64,000 nt of DNA from Belliella calami (GCF_022549695.1 NZ_JAKZGS010000018.1:1-64000), one strand, 5' to 3'. Shown: positions 17,804-26,774, counted from the first letter of the stretch. The notes: generated from the sequence alone by a model not told the origin. A program made the numbers and translations.

Positions 17804-18220
17804 TCATTTTAACTCATTTTCTTCAAGTATTTCCTCTCCAGTTTTGGTAGGGATAAGATTTTCTAATTCTTCTGTGGTAAAAAGCCTAGATCGAATCATA
17901 AACCTGATTCCCATTGGAATTTCTATTGAAAAGCTACTTCCTCTACCAGGTGTGATGTCTAGGGTGAGTTGGGTGTGTTTCCAATATTCAAATTGATCTT
18001 GATTCATAAAAAAATCACAGCCATAGACATTACCAAGCCAAATATCACTTGCACCAACTTTGAAATCTCCTTTTTCGAAGCACATAGGGGACGATCCGTC
18101 ACAGCAACCGCCACTTTGGTGAAACATCAGGTCTGTACCAAATCTTTTTCTCAAAGTGTCGATCGTCTCTTTGGCAGCGTCGGAAATGAGTACTCTAGGA
18201 ACATGTTTGTTATCAGACAT
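17804..18220 (-). CDS. DUF779 domain-containing protein
   Basis: The 138-residue protein shows the DUF779 pattern: MFHQSGGCCDGSSPMC with four cysteines in a short span, then WLGNVYGCDFFM. Members are often encoded next to NAD-dependent aldehyde dehydrogenases, as here, where it lies downstream of one. The cysteine cluster suggests metal or redox binding, but the function is not established. A 285-base gap with three inverted repeats separates it from the dehydrogenase gene. Confidence 0.85.
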   Translation of the reverse strand: MSDNKHVPRVLISDAAKETIDTLRKRFGTDLMFHQSGGCCDGSSPMCFEKGDFKVGASDIWLGNVYGCDFFMNQDQFEYWKHTQLTLDITPGRGSSFSIEIPMGIRFMIRSRLFTTEELENLIPTKTGEEILEENELK

Positions 18221-18247
18221 TTGTTTTTGGTTGTCATGGTTGTAAAA

Positions 18248-18288
18248 TAGAAACCTTTGAGGTCTATTTCAGACCTCGAAGGTTTCTA
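18248..18288. repeat. Intergenic palindrome 1
   Basis: AAACCTTTGAGGTCT and AGACCTCGAAGGTTT pair with one mismatch around a 5-base loop; the outer TAG/CTA extend it. There is no T run, so a terminator role is less likely than an interspersed palindromic repeat or a transcript-processing hairpin. Confidence 0.6.
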
Positions 18289-18333
18289 GAATCTAGCAAA
18301 ATTTCAATTTTCTAATAGGCTTGATAGGGCATG

Positions 18334-18372
18334 GAAAATCTTTGCTTTCTTTTAAAGACCTCAAAGATTTTC
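18334..18372. repeat. Intergenic palindrome 2
   Basis: GAAAATCTTTG (18334-18344) and CAAAGATTTTC (18362-18372) are perfect inverted repeats. The segment between them contains AGACCTC, also found in palindrome 1, so the two may be related copies. Confidence 0.5.
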
Positions 18373-18423
18373 TTCGTGCCCAAATCCTGAATTTTTCTAC
18401 ATTGTCTTTTGCTTTATAGAAAT

Positions 18424-18487
18424 AACCTTTCAGGTTTCGTGCCCGCATTCCTTGAAGACTCGTGCTTTTGATGAAAACTGAAAGGTT
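18424..18487. repeat. Intergenic palindrome 3
   Basis: AACCTTTCAG (18424-18433) and CTGAAAGGTT (18478-18487) are perfect inverted repeats. The segment between them repeats CGTGC twice, and CGTGCC also occurs just after palindrome 2. It ends 19 bases before the dehydrogenase stop codon. Confidence 0.5.
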
Positions 18488-18505
18488 GAAGGATATTAGA
18501 ATTTT

Positions 18506-20032
18506 CTAAAAGAATCCAAGCTTATTCTTATCATAAGAAATTAACATGTTCTTGGTCTGACGATAATGATCAAGCATCATAAGGTGGTTCTCTCTTCCGA
18601 AGCCAGATTTTTTATATCCACCAAATGGCGCATGAGCAGGGTAATTATGATAGCAGTTCACCCAGACACGCCCTGCTTGAATAGCTCTCGGTACTTGATA
18701 CAATTCATGTGCATCTCTTGACCATAAGCCAGCACCAAGACCATACATGGTGTCGTTTGCGATTTCTATTGCTTCTTCTGTGGTTTTGAAAGTTGTGACA
18801 GATACTACTGGACCAAAGATTTCTTCTTGGAAAATCCGCATTTTGTTATTCCCTTTGAAAATGGTTGGCTGAATGTAGTAACCTGTTTCCAGACCTGAGT
18901 TCAAACTGGCTTTTTCTCCGCCGCATAGAACCTCAGCACCCTCTTGCTTTCCGATATCCATATAGGATAGGATTTTTTCATATTGATCATTAGATGCTTG
19001 AGCTCCCATCATTGTGTCTTCAGCAAGCGGATGTCCCATTTTGATGGCTTTGGTTCGCTCTATTACCTTTTCCATAAATACATCGTAAATATCTTCATGA
19101 ACCAATATTCTGGAAGGGCAAGTGCAAATTTCGCCTTGATTTAATGCAAACATCACAGCACCTTCTACTGCTTTATCGAAAAACTCATCATCAGCATCAG
19201 CTACAGATTTCATAAAGATGTTTGGAGATTTACCACCAAGTTCCATGGTGACTGGAATCAGGTTTTCAGATGCATATTGCATGATCAATCTACCTGTAGT
19301 AGTCTCGCCAGTGAATGAAACTTTGGCAATTCTTGGTGATGATGCCAAAGGCTTGCCAGCTTCTGGACCAAACCCAGTTACTACATTCAGAACCCCCGGA
19401 GGAAGGACGTCTGCAATCAGTTCCATTAGTACCATGATACTTGTTGGGGTTTGTTCTGCTGGTTTTACTACTGTACAACATCCAGCTGCTAAAGCAGGTG
19501 CGATTTTCCAGGTGGCCATTAGTAGAGGGAAGTTCCAAGGTATAATTTGCCCGACTACACCTAAGGGTTCGTGGAGAGCAATACTTACAGTGTGTTCGTC
19601 ATGCTCCGAAATCGAACTTTCATCTGCACGGATTACCCCAGCGAAATATCTAAAATGATCAATCACTAAAGGTAGATCAGCTGCACGGGTTTCTCGTAAT
19701 GCTTTGCCATTGTCTATAGTTTCTACTCTAGCCAGCATTTCCAAGTTTTCTTCTATGATATCGGCGACTTTGTTCAAAAGCTTGCTACGTTGGGCAGGAG
19801 AAGTTTTGGACCAAGATGGGAAAGCAGCATGTGCCGCGTCAAGGGCCAAATCCACATCAGCTTTGTTGCCCCTGGCAGCTTTCGCAAATGGTTTTCCGTC
19901 GATAGGAGAGATGTTATCAAAATATTCACCTGAGGATGGTGCTACCCACTTTCCTCCAATAAAATGGTCGTATTTTTCTTTGATTTTTGGCCTTTCTACG
20001 GGCTTTGATTGAGATAATGTTAGTGTTGACAT
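18506..20032 (-). CDS. NAD-dependent aldehyde dehydrogenase (ExaC/AldB type)
   Basis: This full-length 508-residue aldehyde dehydrogenase has the family blocks in order: [41 protein letters not shown], the catalytic glutamate in [11 protein letters not shown], the nucleophile in [11 protein letters not shown], and [10 protein letters not shown]. The C-T-C arrangement and the end of the protein resemble acetaldehyde dehydrogenases of the ExaC/AldB/AcoD type. It should oxidise short aldehydes to acids in the cytoplasm. The downstream DUF779 gene and the divergent AraC-type regulator make a compact inducible unit. Confidence 0.93.
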   Translation of the reverse strand: MSTLTLSQSKPVERPKIKEKYDHFIGGKWVAPSSGEYFDNISPIDGKPFAKAARGNKADVDLALDAAHAAFPSWSKTSPAQRSKLLNKVADIIEENLEMLARVETIDNGKALRETRAADLPLVIDHFRYFAGVIRADESSISEHDEHTVSIALHEPLGVVGQIIPWNFPLLMATWKIAPALAAGCCTVVKPAEQTPTSIMVLMELIADVLPPGVLNVVTGFGPEAGKPLASSPRIAKVSFTGETTTGRLIMQYASENLIPVTMELGGKSPNIFMKSVADADDEFFDKAVEGAVMFALNQGEICTCPSRILVHEDIYDVFMEKVIERTKAIKMGHPLAEDTMMGAQASNDQYEKILSYMDIGKQEGAEVLCGGEKASLNSGLETGYYIQPTIFKGNNKMRIFQEEIFGPVVSVTTFKTTEEAIEIANDTMYGLGAGLWSRDAHELYQVPRAIQAGRVWVNCYHNYPAHAPFGGYKKSGFGRENHLMMLDHYRQTKNMLISYDKNKLGFF

Positions 20033-20083
20033 ATGATTTTTATCTTGGGTTTTTTCAAAGTTCTTTAATAATTTGATGAAAAA

Positions 20084-20112
20084 ATCAACCTATTAAATCA
20101 TATTATCAACCT
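20084..20112. promoter_or_regulatory. Direct-repeat operator, probably for the AraC-type regulator
   Basis: ATCAACCT occurs at 20084-20091 and again at 20105-20112, a spacing of 21 bases or two helical turns, as AraC-family proteins require for binding one DNA face. The pair lies 52-80 bases upstream of the dehydrogenase start, where an activator would sit. Binding by the divergent AraC-type regulator is inferred from position. Confidence 0.45.
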
Positions 20113-20184
20113 GAGGTGAGGTGTCATTTGATTGACATTGTGTTTGAATTGATTTTGGAAGATTGCTTATCTATAATTAAGCTT

Positions 20185-20207
20185 AAGGACATGTGTTTGT
20201 CCTTTTT
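20185..20207 (+). terminator. Hairpin in the regulator's upstream region
   Basis: AAGGACA and TGTCCTT pair perfectly around a 6-base loop and are followed by TTT. It lies about 110 bases before the AraC-type gene. It may end a short leader transcript or act as a regulatory stem-loop. Confidence 0.4.
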
Positions 20208-20315
20208 ATTTGAAATCTAAACTTTAGTTATATGGCTATGAAGCTTGCGTGATAAACTAGCCAAAAAAAAATACTGCAACCCTGAAGTGTAAAATTTTGT
20301 TTATAATATTTCTTA

Positions 20316-21287
20316 ATGATTGACATAATTGATAACTTTAAAAAGCCCAATAACCTAAAAACCAAAGAAATGTCGAGCAATTTTATAGCAGGAGTACCTT
20401 GGAGATCAGATAGAGATCTAAAGACACTTGTAGAAAACCGGACTACTTACACTTTAAACAATTGCGAGTTAAATATTTTTGAAACACATCAAGAAGCAAA
20501 AGATGTCAATTTGGTGTTTGGTGATTTGGTTTTGACTACGATGCTGAAGGGCAAGAAGGTTATGCATCTTTTTGATAAAGCAGGTTTTGATTACTTGCCA
20601 GGAGAATCAGTAATTGTACCACCAAATGAGTTGATGAAAATTGATTTCCCTGAAGCTAAGTTTGATAATCCTACGCAATGCATAGCATTATCCATTTCTC
20701 AGGAGATGATCGAAAATACATTTAATTTGCTCAATGAAAGGTTCCCTGATAAGATCCTTTCGGAAGATTGGGGTTTGGACTTGTCTAATTTTCATATGAT
20801 AAACACACAAGACCTGTCAGAGATCATCAATAGATTTATCAGAATTGGTGTAAAAGAAAGGTCAAAGGAAAAAGATGTAATCGCAACTTTAGCATTGAAA
20901 GAGCTGCTGATTCGTCTTACTCAGACCCAAGCTAGGGAAATGCTTGAAAAGACGTATAAACAATTGGCGTCAAGCAATAGGCTAGCGCACGTTGTTGATT
21001 ATATAAAGAAAAATATAAGAGAAAATCTTACGCTGGAAGTTTTAAGTGCCAAAGCTTGTATGAGTAAGGCTCATTTTTCTAGGTCCTTTAAAAATGAACT
21101 TGGAATGTCTCCAATGGAATATATCCTAAAACAACGTCTTAATTTAGCAAAGAATTATCTTCGGATGGCGAACTATCAAATCCAAGAAGTTTGTTTTATG
21201 GCAGGTTTCAATAATATAACCTATTTTATACGTGCCTTTAAATCAGAATTTGGAACCACTCCCAAGGTTTTTCAAAATTCTATCTAA
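20316..21287 (+). CDS. AraC-family transcriptional regulator
   Basis: The 323-residue protein has an N-terminal sensing region (about 25-200) and a C-terminal AraC-type double helix-turn-helix (about 220-323) with LTLEVLSAKACMSKAHFSRS, MSPMEYILKQRLNLAKNYL and EVCFMAGFNNITYFIRAFK. It is divergent from the aldehyde dehydrogenase, and 8-base direct repeats with 21-base spacing lie in the shared region, so it most likely activates that gene in response to an aldehyde or alcohol. The ATG at 20316 is used; another at 20370 is possible. Confidence 0.9.
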   Translation: MIDIIDNFKKPNNLKTKEMSSNFIAGVPWRSDRDLKTLVENRTTYTLNNCELNIFETHQEAKDVNLVFGDLVLTTMLKGKKVMHLFDKAGFDYLPGESVIVPPNELMKIDFPEAKFDNPTQCIALSISQEMIENTFNLLNERFPDKILSEDWGLDLSNFHMINTQDLSEIINRFIRIGVKERSKEKDVIATLALKELLIRLTQTQAREMLEKTYKQLASSNRLAHVVDYIKKNIRENLTLEVLSAKACMSKAHFSRSFKNELGMSPMEYILKQRLNLAKNYLRMANYQIQEVCFMAGFNNITYFIRAFKSEFGTTPKVFQNSI

Positions 21288-21378
21288 ATACAGTAGAATC
21301 ATTGGTCTTCGTTATTTATCAAAAAAATATTGTAGAAGTTTTTTGCCATTTGTTATGTTTTTGTTATGTTTATAAAAA

Positions 21379-21487
21379 TTTGGTAGTGAAAAAACTTTAA
21401 AAGTTGAGGATTTACCAAACGAAATATGGCTGAGGTCAGTTACAAATAAACCCACTCAAGGAGTCTTTTACAAAGACTCCTTTTTTT
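21379..21487 (+). ncRNA. Candidate small RNA or structured 3' region
   Basis: TTTGGTA (21379-21385) pairs with TACCAAA (21413-21419), and within it AACTTT (21393-21398) pairs with AAAGTT (21400-21405). The strong terminator GGAGTCTTT-TAC-AAAGACTCC with seven T follows at 21460-21487. No promoter of consensus type is obvious. It is separated from the AraC-type stop by about 90 bases. Confidence 0.3.
21460..21487 (+). terminator. Strong intrinsic terminator
   Basis: GGAGTCTTT and AAAGACTCC pair perfectly around TAC and are followed by seven T. Confidence 0.9.
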
Positions 21488-21522
21488 ATTGTTAAAATTT
21501 AAACGTGATTATTGAGTTTATG

Positions 21523-21576
21523 TGTATAAATTGAAAAAACTGGTTAAAATTTTAACCAGTTTTTTCAATTTATACA
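21523..21576. terminator. 54-base perfect palindrome, probable bidirectional terminator
   Basis: Positions 21523-21549 and 21550-21576 are exact reverse complements with no spacer. The core AAAACTGGTTAAAATTTTAACCAGTTTT has T runs on both strands. It lies about 94 bases beyond the stop of the leftward permease gene and probably ends that transcript. Confidence 0.75.
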
Positions 21577-21669
21577 TTTTTATATTTTTTTGACACCTTC
21601 TAATGAGCCAAAATGGGCTTTCAAGTTGTCTGAATAGGGTTTTTATACTTAAATTTCAAACTAGACTGG

Positions 21670-23439
21670 TCAGAGTGGCCAAAAAAGTAAGATCAACGGG
21701 ATGCCTACCAAGATAAGGATTACTTCCAAAGGTGCCCCTAATCTTAGGTAATCCGTAAACTTATAACCTCCCGGTCCCATCACTAAAGTGTTGCTTTGGT
21801 GACCGATTGGCGTTAGAAATGCACAAGATCCGCCTACCGCAACAGCCATCAAGAAGGGTTCTATATTCACCTGCATTCCAGAAGCTATATTTACAGCAAT
21901 AGGAGCCATCAGTACTACAGTAGCGGCATTGTTGATAATGTCTGAAAGACACATGGTGATAATCAAGACCAAACCTAATATCGTCCATGCGGGCATAGAG
22001 TCTTTGAATGTCAGTAATTTCTCAGCTATCCAACTTGCTCCACCTGATGTTTCGAGGGCAGTGCCGAGCGGAAGTAGAGCTCCCAATAAAATGATTACAG
22101 GCCAGTCTATAGATTTGTAAAGTTCCCTGATTGGAAAGATTTTGAAGATAACCATTAGCAACGCTGCTAGGGTGAAAGCAATCTGCACAGGTAACAAACC
22201 AGAGATGATCAAAGCCAATGATAAAGTGAATATCCCGACAGATAAAAGTATTTTTTTTGGTTGGCCTAAGTTCAGCTCTCTGTCGGCTAGCGGCAGGCAT
22301 CCCATTCTTTCTATTGCTTCATCTACTTTATCTTGGTCTCCTTGGACTAAGAGGACATCGCCTACTTGGAATTTTACATGGTCAATCCGCTTGCTTATTT
22401 TTTGGTTTTGTCGAGAAATAGCCAACAGATTTATACCATACCTATAGCTTAGGTAAAGTTTAGCAGCAGTGGTATTGATGATATTTGAATTTGACATGAC
22501 GACAGCTTCCACCAATAATATATTTTCAGGTTTGACTTCTTTTCCCGTTTCTTTTTCTTTACCGACCAAAGTTGTTTTTGAATCATCTATGAAGGATTTG
22601 ATATCATCTGGATCGCCTTGAATTGTAATGACATCGTTCTCTCGAAAAACAAAATTTCTGCTAGGGGCATAGGTCATCTGTCCACCTCGGATAATATTTA
22701 GGATCTGAATATTGCCTTTTGTAAATTGGTGAATCGATCGGTGTGGTTCGTCTATTAATTTCGAGTCTTCGACAATCTGTACTTCGGTGATGTAATCATC
22801 GATTTTGAATTTGTTTTTTTCATCGTCATTTGATGCTCTTTTAGGGACAAATCTCCAGCCAACCAAAACTATAAATAGCAATCCAATAATAGCGAGTCCA
22901 ACTCCAACAGGTGCAAAATCAAACATGGAAAATTTTTCCCCACCTTGTTCTGCCATAAATGTAGAAATGATAATATTTGGAGGTGTTCCTATCAAGGTGG
23001 TCATCCCTCCCAATAGGGAAGCAAAAGAGATAGGCATCAGATAGGAAGAAGGAGATTCTCCATTTTTATTTGCTATATGGATAGCCAGTGGCATTGTCAT
23101 AGCTAAAGCTCCTACATTGTTCATAAAAGCGGAAGCAATACATACCATACCACATAGAATTGCTAACTGGACCGTGAAGGGGAAATTTTTCTCCATCAAT
23201 AATTTGGCTAACCATTCTATCAATCCTGATTTTGCCAAACCATGGCTGACAATAAGGATCATAGCGACTGTAATGACTGCAGGGTGTGCAAAGCCATTGA
23301 AAGACTCGTCAGCTGGAATTAGCCCGGTAATTACTAACAACAATAGGCAAATGATTGCTACTAGATCATGCCTGAGTTTTCCCCATGAAAAAAGAAAAAT
23401 TGCAAGAGCTAGAATACCAAATACTATTTCTTTTTCCAT
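21670..23439 (-). CDS. SLC13-family permease with two RCK_C domains
   Basis: The 589-residue membrane protein has an N-terminal transport half (about 1-195), two TrkA-C/RCK_C-type domains in the centre (about 215-290 and 300-375; DVITIQGDPDDI and DVLLVQGDQDKVDEAI) and a second transport half (about 395-589). The blocks NNVGALAMTMPLAIHIA and GTPPNIIISTFMA near the N-terminus, and NNAATVVLMAPIAVNIA and TPIGHQSNTLVMGPG near the C-terminus, are typical of SLC13/DASS permeases. It probably carries an anion such as sulfate or a dicarboxylate with sodium. It follows the ZIP gene with a 24-base gap. Confidence 0.9.
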   Translation of the reverse strand: MEKEIVFGILALAIFLFSWGKLRHDLVAIICLLLLVITGLIPADESFNGFAHPAVITVAMILIVSHGLAKSGLIEWLAKLLMEKNFPFTVQLAILCGMVCIASAFMNNVGALAMTMPLAIHIANKNGESPSSYLMPISFASLLGGMTTLIGTPPNIIISTFMAEQGGEKFSMFDFAPVGVGLAIIGLLFIVLVGWRFVPKRASNDDEKNKFKIDDYITEVQIVEDSKLIDEPHRSIHQFTKGNIQILNIIRGGQMTYAPSRNFVFRENDVITIQGDPDDIKSFIDDSKTTLVGKEKETGKEVKPENILLVEAVVMSNSNIINTTAAKLYLSYRYGINLLAISRQNQKISKRIDHVKFQVGDVLLVQGDQDKVDEAIERMGCLPLADRELNLGQPKKILLSVGIFTLSLALIISGLLPVQIAFTLAALLMVIFKIFPIRELYKSIDWPVIILLGALLPLGTALETSGGASWIAEKLLTFKDSMPAWTILGLVLIITMCLSDIINNAATVVLMAPIAVNIASGMQVNIEPFLMAVAVGGSCAFLTPIGHQSNTLVMGPGGYKFTDYLRLGAPLEVILILVGIPLILLFWPL

Positions 23440-23463
23440 TTTTGATTGTTTGAAATGCCAGTT

Positions 23464-24291
23464 TTACCCTAATGCAACATCTAAGATCATCATCACTGTA
23501 AAGCCAGCCATGAATCCTAAAACTGCCAAATCAGTGTATTTATCTCTCTGTGTCTCGGGGATTACTTCTTCTACTACTACGAATATCATAGCTCCTGCAG
23601 CAAAAGAAAGTGCATATGGAAGGATGTTTTGCATGTAAATCACTGCTACGGCTCCGATCACTCCTGCTACAGGTTCTACTACAGCCGAAAGTTGCCCATA
23701 CCAAAAGCTTTTTCTTCTACTTACCCCTTGCCTTCTCAAAGGCATGGATACAGCCATCCCTTCTGGGAAATTTTGAATTCCAATACCTATCGCAAGAGCG
23801 ATTGCAGCAGATATGCTCGCTCCTTCCATTCCCATAGATGCAGCTCCAAAAAGTATGCCTACAGCAAGTCCCTCAGGTATATTGTGCAAGGTGATGGCAA
23901 GCAAAAGTAAGGTTGATTTATGCCATTTCGTCGCAACTCCCTCAGATTCACTCTTGTTGAAGTTGATGTGTAAGTGGGGCATAAATTTGTCCAAAGCAAA
24001 AATGAAAAACCCTCCAAGTAAAAAACCGACCGCAGCTGGAATCCATGGGTAATTTGGGAAAATATTTTCCGAATGCTTGATACTTGGTGCCAACAAGGAC
24101 CAAAAACTAGCAGCAATCATCACGCCTCCTGTAAAGCCAAGAAGTGTATCAAAAACCGATCGCTTGACTTCTTTGAAAAAGAAAACCAAAGATGCTCCCA
24201 ATGCTGTCACCAGCCAAGTGAAAGTAGTGGCTAAGAATGCAGATTTTACAGGGCCAAGTTCAAGTGCATAAACTTCTAGGGACTCTAACAT
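23464..24291 (-). CDS. ZIP-family metal transporter (GufA type)
   Basis: The 275-residue protein has about eight membrane helices. The binuclear metal site of ZIP proteins appears in LHNIPEGLAVGILFG and in GIGIQNFPEGMAVSMPLRR. It should move Zn2+ or related divalent ions into the cytoplasm; GufA-like members can be broad. The cytosolic histidine loop is short (MPHLHINFN). It precedes the SLC13 permease and is probably co-transcribed with it. Confidence 0.92.
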   Translation of the reverse strand: MLESLEVYALELGPVKSAFLATTFTWLVTALGASLVFFFKEVKRSVFDTLLGFTGGVMIAASFWSLLAPSIKHSENIFPNYPWIPAAVGFLLGGFFIFALDKFMPHLHINFNKSESEGVATKWHKSTLLLLAITLHNIPEGLAVGILFGAASMGMEGASISAAIALAIGIGIQNFPEGMAVSMPLRRQGVSRRKSFWYGQLSAVVEPVAGVIGAVAVIYMQNILPYALSFAAGAMIFVVVEEVIPETQRDKYTDLAVLGFMAGFTVMMILDVALG

Positions 24292-24457
24292 AGGTTTAGG
24301 TTTCTACAAAAGTATCTATCTTTTTTCATTAAAATGACAATCAAAGCTTTTAACTATAATTCTGCCATAAAAATAATGATCATCAAAGAATTTTGAAAAA
24401 AGTATCTGATGCAAAAGATAATCTCCGGTTTTAATGGGGTTGTTAAAAATAAAAAAA

Positions 24458-24488
24458 AGAAGTCTCAGTCAAATTGACCGAGACTTCT
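24458..24488 (-). terminator. Terminator after the 177-residue lipoprotein gene
   Basis: AGAAGTCTC and GAGACTTCT pair, with GTCA/TGAC inside, and on the leftward strand nine T follow. Confidence 0.85.
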
Positions 24489-24508
24489 GTTGAATTGAAT
24501 GGTTAGAT

Positions 24509-25042
24509 TCAATTACTCTGTGGTTCTTCTATTTCTATTTCAAGATTTAAAAGTTCTGGTTCAATTTCTAATAATTCCGGAGCTTCCTCATTTGATATTT
24601 TTCCTCTTTCAACCAATTCTGCAATCATATCCATTTGCATGGTCATATCTAATCCTTCTTTATGATCTTTTTGGAACTTTTCCAGCAATTCATCATCTGA
24701 AAGATCAGAATATCGTTCTTTTCTTTTTTCTTTGAGTTGATTTTTTTTCTCAATTAGAAGAGTTTCTTGCCTCTCTTCCATTTTGCTTTTCCAGTCACTT
24801 ACATAGTCATCTGTTAGTGTTGTGCCAAAAAAGGGAGTCTCATCGATGGCAACAGTTTCTTTTGTACCATCTTTGTGTACCAATACAAACTCTTCATCTG
24901 TTTCTTCTAGCAAATATTCATCGCCATTATCAACATCGATGATTTTATCATCTTGATAAATGTAACGCTCTTCTACAGATTTTTCTTGGCTACATGCCAA
25001 AAGCATAGAAGTACTTAGGATTGTAATCATTAACTTTTTCAT
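24509..25042 (-). CDS. Acidic lipoprotein, function unknown
   Basis: The 177-residue protein has a lipobox in TSMLLACS. A short beta-rich segment follows (about 25-70; EEFVLVHKDGTKETV), then a long charged helix rich in E and K (about 85-145), and a glutamate-rich tail. No family is recognised. It lies 18 bases downstream of the guanine deaminase gene and ends at a strong terminator, so the two probably form one transcript, though a shared function is not obvious. Confidence 0.65.
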   Translation of the reverse strand: MKKLMITILSTSMLLACSQEKSVEERYIYQDDKIIDVDNGDEYLLEETDEEFVLVHKDGTKETVAIDETPFFGTTLTDDYVSDWKSKMEERQETLLIEKKNQLKEKRKERYSDLSDDELLEKFQKDHKEGLDMTMQMDMIAELVERGKISNEEAPELLEIEPELLNLEIEIEEPQSN

Positions 25043-25060
25043 GTCTAAATTTCTTTTTGA

Positions 25061-25537
25061 TTAATATAAAGTTTTATTTTCTTTTGCCATCCAATTTTGA
25101 AATACAACCTTTGCTTCGTCTTTCATCAGTTGATGGAATTTTATCTTCCGGTTATCTATGGGTTTATCCAATTCCTCATAAATGAACTGATCGTCAAAAC
25201 CAGCTTCCGCAGCATCTTCTTTTGAGTTGGCATAAAAGACTGCTTTTGGCCGTGCCCAATAGATAGCGCCAAGGCACATTGGGCATGGTTCACAGGAAGT
25301 GTAAATTTCACAATCTTCCAATTGGAAATTGCCTAGGTTTTGACAAGCGTCTCGAATCGCAACCACTTCTGCATGTGCAGTTGGATCATTGGTCGAGGAG
25401 ACTGAATTTGCTCCTTTGCCTACTACCTTGCCATTATGCACAATAATACAGCCAAAAGGCCCACCTTTTCCCGAATCCATTCCCTTTTGGGACAAATCTA
25501 TGGCCATTTTCATAAAAGTTTTTTGTTGTTCCGTCAT
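25061..25537 (-). CDS. guaD: Guanine deaminase (CDA-fold nucleoside deaminase)
   Basis: The 158-residue protein closely follows Bacillus-type guanine deaminase. The zinc site is in HAEVVAIRDAC (His and catalytic Glu) and PCPMCLGAIYWARP (two Cys). The segment EDAAEAGFDDQFIYEE and the terminal aromatic residue, which in this family reaches into the partner's active site, favour guanine deaminase over tRNA adenosine deaminase. It converts guanine to xanthine in the cytoplasm. Confidence 0.9.
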   Translation of the reverse strand: MTEQQKTFMKMAIDLSQKGMDSGKGGPFGCIIVHNGKVVGKGANSVSSTNDPTAHAEVVAIRDACQNLGNFQLEDCEIYTSCEPCPMCLGAIYWARPKAVFYANSKEDAAEAGFDDQFIYEELDKPIDNRKIKFHQLMKDEAKVVFQNWMAKENKTLY

Positions 25538-26039
25538 GGAAATACTTGGTTTAGTTTTGTTTCTTGAAAAATATTCTACGGAGCAATAACGGGATATCGG
25601 GCAAATAGTTTAGTCTTTTTTCTATTTTTTAGATGTAAAATCAGTTTTAATGGAATAAAATTTTGTTTTTGCCTCTCCTGTTTATTGATGATATATTTTA
25701 TGGAAATCCTCTTTCTGAATACCAGCCATTTAAAGTATTGTTTGGAGTAATTTCCAATCAACTGTGGTCTGATGACCATACCATGGGGCACAAGTTGTCG
25801 ATGATTATTCGCATAAATTTATTTAAATGTATTTTGAAAAATTCACCTACTGATATCTTTGCGGATATTCACATACCTTTTTATGATTCTAAGCTTCTTT
25901 CTCATTAGCTTTAATTCGAAGGTTGATTGCTTGCATATGTTCAATATCGAGGAGTATCTAATATCAATTAATATCGGATCCAATTTAAATCAGGCTTTTC
26001 TTTGGTTTGTAGCAAAGTTCCGTATATCGATATTCCTTT
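25538..26039. other. 502-base gap without a recognisable gene
   Basis: Short frames on both strands (for example 25663-25908 rightward, 81 codons) show no family pattern or biased composition. The gap contains TTGCGGATATTC at 25859-25870, the reverse complement of part of the repeat at 50995-51144, and the 17-mer TCTAATATCAATTAATA at 25957-25973 that also occurs at 50902-50918. It may hold decayed repeat or gene remnants. Confidence 0.5.
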
Positions 26040-26774
26040 TTATGCAATCCACTTGTTCAAGAATTGCATAAAGCCATCTTTATAATTTTCACTTATTGTC
26101 AATGTAGCACTTCCTATCTGTACTGTATTCCTAGAAACTGATTCAATATGGTCAAGGGCAATTATGTAAGACCTATGAATTCGCATGAATTTTTCAGAGG
26201 GCAACAATTCCTCCATGCTTTTGAGGCTTGTCAACGATAAAAGTGGGTTTGGTTTGTCATTCAGGTGTACTTTGACGTAGTCCTTGTAAGCTTCTACATA
26301 AGCGATATCCTTTAGCATAACCTTTACCAATTGGTACTCTACTTTTAGAAAAATAAAATCTGCTTTTGTATCTGATGTAGATTTTTCTGAATCAATTTTG
26401 TTTTCAAAGTATTGGTATGCTTTGGTCGTTGACTTTAAGAAATCTTCATAACTGTAAGGTTTGAGCAAATAGTCAAGTGCATCAACCTTATAACCTTCAA
26501 TTGCAAATTGGTTGTAGGCAGTAGTGAAAATAATCCGGGGTTTATTTTCTCCTTTTTTTCCGTCGATGATTCTGGCAAGCTCCATTCCGGAAAGGTCTGG
26601 CATCTGGATATCCAAGAATATCAGATCAATCTCATTCTTATTAATAAATGTCAGAGCCTCTATAGCATTGTCAAAAGTCGCCTTAAGGTCTAAGAAAGAA
26701 GTTTGTTTGATAAACTTCTCCACCAAATCCAAAGCTAATGGCTCATCGTCTATGGAAATACAAGATATTTTCAT
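26040..26774 (-). CDS. LytTR-type response regulator
   Basis: The 244-residue protein has an N-terminal receiver (about 1-120) with acidic residues DDE, the phospho-accepting Asp in LIFLDIQMPDLSGMEL and the conserved lysine in LLKPYSYEDF. The C-terminal LytTR DNA-binding domain (about 140-240) contains FMRIHRSYIIALDHIESV. It overlaps the histidine kinase gene by 4 bases and must be its partner. The divergent TonB-dependent receptor gene is a plausible target. Confidence 0.93.
   Translation of the reverse strand: MKISCISIDDEPLALDLVEKFIKQTSFLDLKATFDNAIEALTFINKNEIDLIFLDIQMPDLSGMELARIIDGKKGENKPRIIFTTAYNQFAIEGYKVDALDYLLKPYSYEDFLKSTTKAYQYFENKIDSEKSTSDTKADFIFLKVEYQLVKVMLKDIAYVEAYKDYVKVHLNDKPNPLLSLTSLKSMEELLPSEKFMRIHRSYIIALDHIESVSRNTVQIGSATLTISENYKDGFMQFLNKWIA

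Larger units (their letters stand above)
21288..21669. other. Gene-free gap with three hairpins
   Basis: This 382-base gap holds a nested stem-loop at 21379-21419, a strong rightward terminator at 21460-21487 and a 54-base perfect palindrome at 21523-21576. No coding frame of note is seen. The first two elements together look like a small RNA of about 110 bases or a long 3' untranslated region of the AraC-type gene. Confidence 0.6.

Noticed and set aside
25576-25908. Overlapping short frames on both strands in the gap after guaD
   Set aside because: Composition follows the AT-rich background and no family motif is visible; a decayed gene cannot be ruled out but is not supported.
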